Source of the DNA: CAYVAP01 sp964343195
Lineage (GTDB): Bacteria; Bacteroidota; Bacteroidia; J057
Direction: 5' to 3'
Length of the DNA stretch: 64,000 nt
NCBI GenBank assembly: GCA_964343195.1
Contig: CAYFIR010000005.1
Location: 1 to 64,000 of the forward strand
The translations under genes and the position numbers were made by a program. Under the pieces are notes generated by a model. It ran no database searches and was not told the DNA's origin. It saw only the letters and a program-made list of their open reading frames with translations. This document shows positions 58,561 to 64,000 of the stretch, piece by piece; the stretch's first letter is position 1, and each line of letters begins with the position of its first letter.

Positions 58561-59787
58561 TTACTCGGCGGGAATATCAAAACCGACCTGCTCCAGATGA
58601 TCCCAGAACTCCGGGTAGGACTTGACTACTACTTCTTCATCGTCAAATGTCAGCTCTGGCACCTTCAAAGCAAGTGGAGCAAACGCCATGGCCATTCGGT
58701 GGTCGTCGTAGGTGGCGAGCTCTGCGGCATTGGGCGTAAATGTCCCTGAAATTTTGAGGTAATCCGGTCCGGTTTCGATCTCTGTGCCAAATTTACCCAG
58801 TTCGGTGGCGATGGCTTCGATGCGATCGGTTTCCTTGACCCGCAGCGTGTGCAAGCCGGTAAACGTGATGGGATGATTATGGGCTGCTGCGACTACCGCC
58901 ATGGTTTGAGCCAGGTCCGGGAATTCGGTGAAGTTGATTTCCTGGGGCAAATCGTCGGGGCGAATTGGTGTTTTCGTCAGCTTCACGCCATCTGTCTGAA
59001 AATCAGAGTGTACCCCGAAAGGCTCCATGAGGTGGGCAATTTGCTGATCTCCCTGGAACGAATCCTGGCGCAGGCCATTCAGGAACAGATCTGCATCATC
59101 GGCCAGGGCCGCCATGCTGTACCAGTAACTAGCCGCTGACCAGTCGCTTTCGATCTTATAGTTCCCTGGTTGGTATGCCTGGGATGAGACGGTAATGGTC
59201 TGTCCATCCCACTGGCTTTCTATCCCAAAGTGGCGCATCAGCCCCAATGTCATCTCAATGTAGGGGCGCGAGCTGATGTCTCCTTCCAGGGTCAGGGTAA
59301 TTCCACCCGCGACTATCGGCGCTATCATCAGGATCGCAGATATGAACTGGCTGCTGACATTGCCTTTCATGGCCAGTTCACCTCCCTTCAAGCGGCTGCC
59401 CTGGCTTACGATGTTGAGTGGAGGGTAGCCCTCCTGCTTCCAGTACAATATTTCGGCACCGAGGCTACGCAATGCATCCACGAGGATGCCAATGGGACGC
59501 TTGCACATACGGGGGGTTCCCGTCAGGATTTGATCGCGACCAGTAGCTGCGAAGAATGCCGTCAAAAATCGCATGGTAGTCCCTGCGTCTATGACATCCA
59601 GTACATGGCCCTCTGACTCCAGCAGGCGAATCATGGTTTGGGTATCTCGTGCGCTGGAGAGGTTTTCAAGCTGTATCTGTCCACCACTAAGTCCTTGCAT
59701 GATCAGAGCCCTGTTGCTCTCGCTCTTGGAGGAGGGGAGGGCTATGTGGCCCTGGAGTGGGGAGTTGGGATATCGTAGGGTGATCAT
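58561..59787 (-). CDS. aroA: 3-phosphoshikimate 1-carboxyvinyltransferase (EPSP synthase)
   Basis: Joins shikimate 3-phosphate and phosphoenolpyruvate in aromatic amino-acid synthesis. The 408-residue protein has PSSKSESNRALIMQGL at the N-terminus, DAGTTMRFLTAFFA, a PEP-loop region with GTPRMCKRPI, RVKETDRIEAIATELGKFG and DDHRMAMAFAPLAL. It is slightly shorter than the usual 427 or so but complete in motifs. In place of the common NAG-T-RFL motif it has DAGTTMRFL, which is seen in Bacteroidota enzymes. The ATG overlaps the stop of the FkbM gene by one base (tgATG), so the two form an operon. Confidence 0.93.
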   Translation of the reverse strand: MITLRYPNSPLQGHIALPSSKSESNRALIMQGLSGGQIQLENLSSARDTQTMIRLLESEGHVLDVIDAGTTMRFLTAFFAATGRDQILTGTPRMCKRPIGILVDALRSLGAEILYWKQEGYPPLNIVSQGSRLKGGELAMKGNVSSQFISAILMIAPIVAGGITLTLEGDISSRPYIEMTLGLMRHFGIESQWDGQTITVSSQAYQPGNYKIESDWSAASYWYSMAALADDADLFLNGLRQDSFQGDQQIAHLMEPFGVHSDFQTDGVKLTKTPIRPDDLPQEINFTEFPDLAQTMAVVAAAHNHPITFTGLHTLRVKETDRIEAIATELGKFGTEIETGPDYLKISGTFTPNAAELATYDDHRMAMAFAPLALKVPELTFDDEEVVVKSYPEFWDHLEQVGFDIPAE

Positions 59788-60527
59788 CAGGAAGGAATGA
59801 AAAAGAAGTTGTGGTGTGAATGGATAGCTGGATCGTAATCCTCCAGTTGCTGGTTTACCAGGACCCTGGTTTTGTATTTCAGTTCGCCAAGTATTTCAAA
59901 GCAGCGTTGCCTGTTTTCGTTGTCCCATAATTCGCAGTAAATAATAGGTCTGTCGGTACTCAGGAGTTTGTGGGCTCCTTCCAGGACAAACTGCTCGTAG
60001 TTTTCAACGTCGATCTTGATGGCGTCTATCTTTTTCCCTTTGAGTTCACAGACTTCGTCCAAAGGCAGTTGTTTCACTTCATAGCCAATCTGCGGGGCTT
60101 CGTATCCCTCTATGGTTTGGTGCTGAACATGGGCGAGACCCTGCATGCGTACCCCTTTGAGGACGGGCATGGTCATGGATACAGTGTCGACCTTGGCACC
60201 AAGCGCAAGGGGAAACAGAAGGACATTTTGCAGTCGATAGGAGGCCACGACTTTATCAAGGGCGTCAAAATTCTCGGGGACCGGTTCAAATGCAAAAACC
60301 TGGCCCTGCTTGCAGCGTTTGGCCATTAATACGGTCATTATCCCGATATTGGCCCCTATATCCAATACCCTGCTTTCAGGCTTAAGCAGGGTGAGGAAAA
60401 AGTTAAAATCCCCTTCCTTTTGCTGTCCATCCCATCTCAGAGTCATGATTTTGAATCGAGAAAAAAAGGTCAGGTAACGCTCAAAGCCAAGGAGGCGTTG
60501 TAATATGGCCTGCAAGACTTTCTTCAT
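59787..60527 (-). CDS. FkbM-family methyltransferase
   Basis: A 246-residue SAM-dependent O-methyltransferase-like protein: VLDIGANIGIMTVLMAKR is motif I, VFAFEPVPENFDALDKVV carries the acidic SAM-contact residue, and DAIKIDVENYEQFVLEGA is the FkbM hallmark, followed by IIYCELWDNENRQ. Such enzymes methylate sugars or small molecules; the acceptor is unknown. It lies directly upstream of aroA and overlaps its start by one base, which makes co-expression with an aromatic pathway gene likely but not informative on substrate. Confidence 0.85.
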   Translation of the reverse strand: MKKVLQAILQRLLGFERYLTFFSRFKIMTLRWDGQQKEGDFNFFLTLLKPESRVLDIGANIGIMTVLMAKRCKQGQVFAFEPVPENFDALDKVVASYRLQNVLLFPLALGAKVDTVSMTMPVLKGVRMQGLAHVQHQTIEGYEAPQIGYEVKQLPLDEVCELKGKKIDAIKIDVENYEQFVLEGAHKLLSTDRPIIYCELWDNENRQRCFEILGELKYKTRVLVNQQLEDYDPAIHSHHNFFFIPS

Positions 60528-60609
60528 TTCAGTTGGAAGTGGATTAGGTTCATAAATGTGGGTGCCGTTCTCCTCTATTTCACCAGGAATGGCGCTGAAT
60601 AATTGGGGG

Positions 60610-60617
60610 GAAAGTTA
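60610..60617 (-). promoter_or_regulatory. candidate -7 element of the FkbM-aroA operon
   Basis: Read on the minus strand the bases are TAACTTTC, close to TAnnTTTG, with a TTTC box 19 bases upstream (about 60637-60640). It gives a leader of roughly 75 bases. Confidence 0.3.
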
Positions 60618-60690
60618 GATAAAATCCCCACGGATTGAAATATAGAGGGCTTATCTATACTTTTAGCCTTCCAAGCAAAAAGCTGATTCT

Positions 60691-61416
60691 ATGCGTAAAG
60701 TGGTGATTCTCACTTTGATCGGAATAATGGTGACTGGAAGTAGCTGTGCTCTCAGGAGGGTGCATACTGAGCGGGAACTGTATCAACGGGCCATGGCACA
60801 CCTTGAAGGCAGGCGTTTTGCCTTTGCTGAACGTGATTTTACCCTGGTACTGGAATTGAATGAAAACCAGGAGCGGGCGTATTACTATCGCGGCATCGTT
60901 CGCATCCAGTTGGAGGATTTCAGTGGAGCCGTTGCAGATCTTACCCAGGCGATCCGGTTGAACCCTGACTATACCGAGACCCGATTCCTGAGAGGGATGG
61001 CCTATTTACGCAACGAGGATTATCTGTTGGCGGTAAAGGATTTTAGCTCTGCGATTCTTCGCAAAGAAAAAGAAGCTCGCTTTTTCCATGCCAGAGCCCA
61101 GGCCAAAGTAGGCCTCGAAGACTACCGAGGGGCCATTTCTGATTATGATCAGGCGATAAAGTATTCCAATGGCAAAAACTACCAGTACTACCTCGACCGC
61201 GCTGAGGCATTCATATTCCTTCGGGCTTTCCCCTCGGCACTGGCAGATCTGAATTATCTGGTGAGGAAACAGCCCCGCAATCCCAACCATTATATGTACC
61301 GGGCCTCAGTACGGCTGAGAGCCGGTGACCGGGAAGGGGCATGTCTGGACTGGTCCCGAGCCGGGGAACTGGGAGACATCGATGCCTACGATTATATCAG
61401 GGAATACTGTAACTGA
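60691..61416 (+). CDS. TPR-repeat lipoprotein
   Basis: A 241-residue lipoprotein (lipobox TGSSC, Cys19) consisting of about six tetratricopeptide repeats from residue 30 on: FAFAERDFTLVLELNENQER, AYYYRGIVRIQLEDFSGAVA, DLTQAIRLNPDYTETRFLRG, then further units to residue 225. The last unit ends GDREGACLDWSRAGELGDID, a Sel1-like closing turn often found in Bacteroidota TPR proteins. It probably serves as a periplasmic or outer-membrane scaffold. Partner unknown. Convergent with the outer-membrane barrel gene. Confidence 0.85.
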   Translation: MRKVVILTLIGIMVTGSSCALRRVHTERELYQRAMAHLEGRRFAFAERDFTLVLELNENQERAYYYRGIVRIQLEDFSGAVADLTQAIRLNPDYTETRFLRGMAYLRNEDYLLAVKDFSSAILRKEKEARFFHARAQAKVGLEDYRGAISDYDQAIKYSNGKNYQYYLDRAEAFIFLRAFPSALADLNYLVRKQPRNPNHYMYRASVRLRAGDREGACLDWSRAGELGDIDAYDYIREYCN

Positions 61417-61500
61417 CTAGTGGAATAAGTTCGAAGTTCGGAGTCCGATGTTCGTAGTATAAAGTTTCCCGCTCTGCGGGATTTCGCTGCGCTCAACGTG
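61417..61500 (-). repeat. 84-bp inverted repeat, copy B
   Basis: The reverse complement matches 18383-18466 at 82 of 84 positions, including the hairpin and the 7-bp array. It starts immediately after the stop codon of the TPR gene and lies between two convergent genes. Unlike copy A it does not precede a start codon. Confidence 0.85.
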
Positions 61501-61567
61501 ATTTAAAGTACTGTTGATCAGAACTTTGCTCAGTTTTAGGTTGGTTCATTACTTCATTCCGCAAGCA

Positions 61568-62866
61568 CTAGTCAACCACGCGCTTGATGAACCAGGTGTC
61601 GTTGATGTTCACTCCCAGCCGGAAACGCGCATAGAGCTCCTCCATAGGCAGCTCGTTGGTATTGCCACGGCGGCCCAGTTCTACAGAGAGATTAATACGT
61701 GAGACAGATCTCCCGCGGTTAAAGCGGTTGTTGCCCTGAGCACTGGAAGGAAGTCCGATCCCCATGGTGATACCGTAGTCCAAAACAGGCTGGCCAGCAA
61801 ACTGAATGTAGCTTTGCTGGTAGTAGGCACCCACACGATACTGAATCCGTTTCATGTAGTTCAGGCTGGTAGGGTCTGGCGCAAATTCACTTCCAAGTGA
61901 AAACTTGTATTCAGGACTCAGGCCAGCATTTTCTCCGAATGTCTGGAAAAGTGACCAGTCCTGATACTGGAAGTCTGCTCCTATGGTCCAGAAGCCTGGA
62001 CGATTGATCGAGATACCCCCTCCAAATTTTGGGGGGAAGACGATTTCTCCGAATTCCATTCCACTCAGAGAATCCTCGACGTAGGAGTTATTAAAGGTAG
62101 TGAAGCGGTCCGCACTTGATCCGATGGTGTATTCTGCCGTTCCGCCAATCCGGAAAAGAATGGTCGAGGCTTTGTTCAGGGTATCCTGGTAAATGAATCC
62201 CCCCTGTACCGCAAGAGCCCTGGCATAAACATCCTGGGTGATGCTGGTTGGTTGGTAAATCCCAACGGTAGAAGTCAAAGAGTCTCCTTCCAGCAGTTGA
62301 TTGGTCCAGTTATACTGAGTGTTTCCAAACCTTGCGGCACCGCTGATCCCCAGTCGGAGCTTGTGCCTGAACATATCCTGTCCCAATCCGATAAAAAGCT
62401 GGTTCATACCTCCTTCACCAGAGTAAATGGTTTCCTGGGTGAAGGTTGTGTCCTGAAAGTATAGATTCTTGCGGTCGGTTATTTCATACCCGACGGTGCT
62501 ATAGGGCGAGAAGCCTATTACCAGCTTGGGACCTTTATTGGGAGGAAAACCAAAGGCCAGATTCTGAAAGCCACCTGTGAACTGTGTGCTATTCTGGGTG
62601 CCAGTCCTAACTCCATACAACTGCCCGAATGCAGAAACATCCATGGTGGTGAATAGCAGATCAGCATATCCAGCCGGATTCTGAAAGTTGATGTTGAAGT
62701 AGCTATCGGTGGCGATGCTGACGCCCCCCATACCGGCATGGCGAGTTGATACATTGTTGAAGATGTCTCCAATGGCGTATCTTGAATATGGACTTATCGT
62801 CAGAGTTTGAGCGCTAAGCTGAAGACCCACTAGGGTCATAAGGATCAATATACTAATGCGGTTCAT
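61568..62866 (-). CDS. outer-membrane beta-barrel protein (FadL/PorV-like)
   Basis: A 432-residue exported protein. A signal peptide lies at about 1-19 (MNRISILILMTLVGLQLSAQ). It opens LTISPYSRYAIGDIF and has MGGVSIATDSYFNINFQNPA, a lead-in pattern common in Bacteroidota FadL-like barrels, then many amphipathic strands ending in LYARFRLGVNINDTWFIKRV. The function is unknown. ATG 62866 is used: it starts at the signal peptide, while the longer frame overlaps coaX. It overlaps the coaX stop by four bases and forms an operon with it. Confidence 0.78.
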   Translation of the reverse strand: MNRISILILMTLVGLQLSAQTLTISPYSRYAIGDIFNNVSTRHAGMGGVSIATDSYFNINFQNPAGYADLLFTTMDVSAFGQLYGVRTGTQNSTQFTGGFQNLAFGFPPNKGPKLVIGFSPYSTVGYEITDRKNLYFQDTTFTQETIYSGEGGMNQLFIGLGQDMFRHKLRLGISGAARFGNTQYNWTNQLLEGDSLTSTVGIYQPTSITQDVYARALAVQGGFIYQDTLNKASTILFRIGGTAEYTIGSSADRFTTFNNSYVEDSLSGMEFGEIVFPPKFGGGISINRPGFWTIGADFQYQDWSLFQTFGENAGLSPEYKFSLGSEFAPDPTSLNYMKRIQYRVGAYYQQSYIQFAGQPVLDYGITMGIGLPSSAQGNNRFNRGRSVSRINLSVELGRRGNTNELPMEELYARFRLGVNINDTWFIKRVVD

Positions 62867-63612
62867 GCGGTATGAGAGTCGGATACTAGGTGGCAGATTC
62901 CTTTGAGGATCAAATTTGAGTCTGCAAAATTGAAGCATTCGAGTTGATTTTCAAAGTGATAAAGATCGCCCCCCGTTAGAAATACCTGTAAATCAGCCCC
63001 CCAGGTATTGCGATACCGATTTATAATTCCTTCGACTTCCGAGATTATCCCATTATACACCCCGGATAGGATGCTGTTTTGGGTGCTATCTCCGATGAGT
63101 GCTGGAATTTCCTCTGGAACTGCCACGAATGGTAACCTGGCCGTAAATTCATGCAATGCGGCAAACCTCATCCGGAGTCCGGGAGAAATTCCGCCGCCAA
63201 GATAGGCCCCGTCTCGCGTAGCAAAGTCGTAGGTGAGCGCGGTCCCGGCGTCAATTACCAGCACAGGCTGTTTGGGGCATTGTGTCCGGGCTGCGACTAC
63301 TCCCAAAATCCGATCAACCCCAAGGGTGGAAGGAGTTGCGTAGCGATTTTCCAGTGGAAAAGAACTGTTGGAGGTAATGGGTACAAACTCGGGGACTACC
63401 TCCTGACTTTGCCAGACAGATAGGTTGGCAGGCTGAAAGTCTGGTCTGGCGACACTGGCCCACCCAACCTTCCGGATCTGCCCTGGGAGAAGCTTGGCTT
63501 TCAGGCTTTCATCCAGGTCGCTTACCGCGACGCGCCAAACCTCCAGGAGACCCGCCCCTGAGAAGATTCCCACTTTTACCTGGGTATTTCCTATGTCAAT
63601 GGCAACGATCAT
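62863..63612 (-). CDS. coaX: type III pantothenate kinase
   Basis: Phosphorylates pantothenate in the first step of coenzyme A synthesis. The 249-residue ASKHA-fold kinase has AIDIGNTQVKVGIF at the N-terminus (phosphate 1), GVDRILGVVAA, VIDAGTALTYDFA (phosphate 2), GGGISPGLRMRFAAL and the later FLTGGD motif. It is the only pantothenate kinase seen here. The outer-membrane barrel gene follows with a four-base overlap. A terminator-like hairpin lies just upstream of the coaX start and belongs to the PBP gene. Confidence 0.95.
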   Translation of the reverse strand: MIVAIDIGNTQVKVGIFSGAGLLEVWRVAVSDLDESLKAKLLPGQIRKVGWASVARPDFQPANLSVWQSQEVVPEFVPITSNSSFPLENRYATPSTLGVDRILGVVAARTQCPKQPVLVIDAGTALTYDFATRDGAYLGGGISPGLRMRFAALHEFTARLPFVAVPEEIPALIGDSTQNSILSGVYNGIISEVEGIINRYRNTWGADLQVFLTGGDLYHFENQLECFNFADSNLILKGICHLVSDSHTA

Positions 63613-63664
63613 GGGTAAGAGGGCGATTCAAAGGGCTTAGTTGCATCAGCCAGATAAAAAAGAT

Positions 63665-63698
63665 GGCCACCTGTGCCTGAGAACAAATACAGGTGGCC
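63665..63698 (-). terminator. terminator after the PBP1A-like gene
   Basis: GGCCACCTGT (63665-63674) pairs perfectly with ACAGGTGGCC (63689-63698) across 14 bases. On the minus strand a run of six T residues follows after four bases. It separates the PBP gene from coaX. Confidence 0.75.
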
Positions 63699-63720
63699 TA
63701 CTATTGGGATAAAAAAGATG

Positions 63721-64000
63721 TTATTCGAACTCAGAGAAATCGTCAGATCTGGTTCGCCTGGCGGCATTTCCAAACGGATCCTGCTCCGCATCCTGCAACT
63801 GTTCCGCGAAGACCTCTCCGCAATTGAGGTTGTAGTCAAAACCTTCGGGTGACCTGAAAGGTAATTTGGGAATAGCCAGGTCTTCATCCTCGTAAACAGA
63901 CTTCATATAATAGGCCCAAATGGGAAGGGCCATATTCGCACCCTGGCCCAGTTTCATGCTATAAAATCGCATCCTGCGGTCAGCACAGCCTACCCATACT
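63721..64000 (-). CDS. penicillin-binding protein 1A-like, C-terminal end (partial)
   Basis: Only the last 92 codons are inside the window; the gene continues beyond its right edge. The sequence WVGCADRRMRFYSMKLGQGA followed by NMALPIWAYYMKSVYED is the typical end of the transpeptidase domain in Bacteroidota class A penicillin-binding proteins (GQGANMALPIWAxYM). A charged tail ends TRSDDFSEFE. The full protein would polymerise and cross-link peptidoglycan. The stop TAA lies at 63723-63721. Confidence 0.8.
   Translation of the reverse strand, partial: VWVGCADRRMRFYSMKLGQGANMALPIWAYYMKSVYEDEDLAIPKLPFRSPEGFDYNLNCGEVFAEQLQDAEQDPFGNAARRTRSDDFSEFE

Overview
The window reads as chromosome of a Bacteroidota bacterium, probably near the Saprospirales (Lewinella-like). 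Support: a SusC/SusD pair with a third lipoprotein, a type IX secretion (T9SS) C-terminal sorting domain on a secreted dehydrogenase, a PorD-like DUF4835 protein, the MerR / M23 peptidase / alaS gene order, the DUF1599 / DoxX pair, no Shine-Dalgarno sequences, and several promoters of the Bacteroidota type (-7 TAnnTTTG). No phage, plasmid, rRNA or CRISPR locus was seen.

Layout. 1-700: gene debris (an aldo/keto reductase remnant) and repeats. 705-5046: a tightly packed six-gene operon starting with ada (alkylation repair) and including a haloalkane-dehalogenase-like hydrolase, followed by a PLP decarboxylase. 6388-7059: a gene-free stretch full of inverted repeats. 7060-12419: secreted enzymes (purple-acid-phosphatase-like lipoprotein, GH88 glycosidase, and a PQQ sugar dehydrogenase fused to a diheme cytochrome and a T9SS signal). 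12524-16827: a lone nuoD, a P-loop kinase and a lone methylmalonyl-CoA mutase large subunit. 17213-25621: conserved core genes (GNAT, DUF1599, DoxX, PorD, tRNA-Pro, MerR, M23, alaS). 25774-28317: HDAC-type deacetylase, then a Fic gene with its own operator between two gene remnants. 28356-33198: pssA, FAD monooxygenase, ribF, MBL hydrolase. 33823-38814: TetR, ECF sigma with a putative anti-sigma, Gfo/Idh oxidoreductase, DUF554. 39029-44416: a signalling cluster of small HTH protein, DUF1684, a four-module hybrid histidine kinase and two paralogous membrane J-domain proteins. 45876-51838: susC-susD-lipoprotein. 52010-60527: two unrelated aconitases in tandem, proC, aroA and an FkbM methyltransferase. 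60691-64000: TPR lipoprotein, outer-membrane barrel, coaX and the C-terminal end of a PBP1A-like protein.

The most unusual layer is the intergenic DNA. Two 161-bp elements with matching terminal inverted repeats flank the kinase-mutB segment in opposite orientation. A third locus (33277-33442) shares their 52-bp core, and the hairpin in that core differs in sequence but stays paired in all three. There are also a 78-bp direct repeat pair, an 84-bp inverted repeat pair 43 kb apart, a 124-bp nested palindrome, chains of short perfect hairpins, and 7-bp tandem arrays (roughly RACYNNN) placed just before start codons, always in the sense orientation of the gene that follows.

All calls come from reading the sequence. 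No database search was run. Family names rest on recognised motifs, and starts were chosen by eye.
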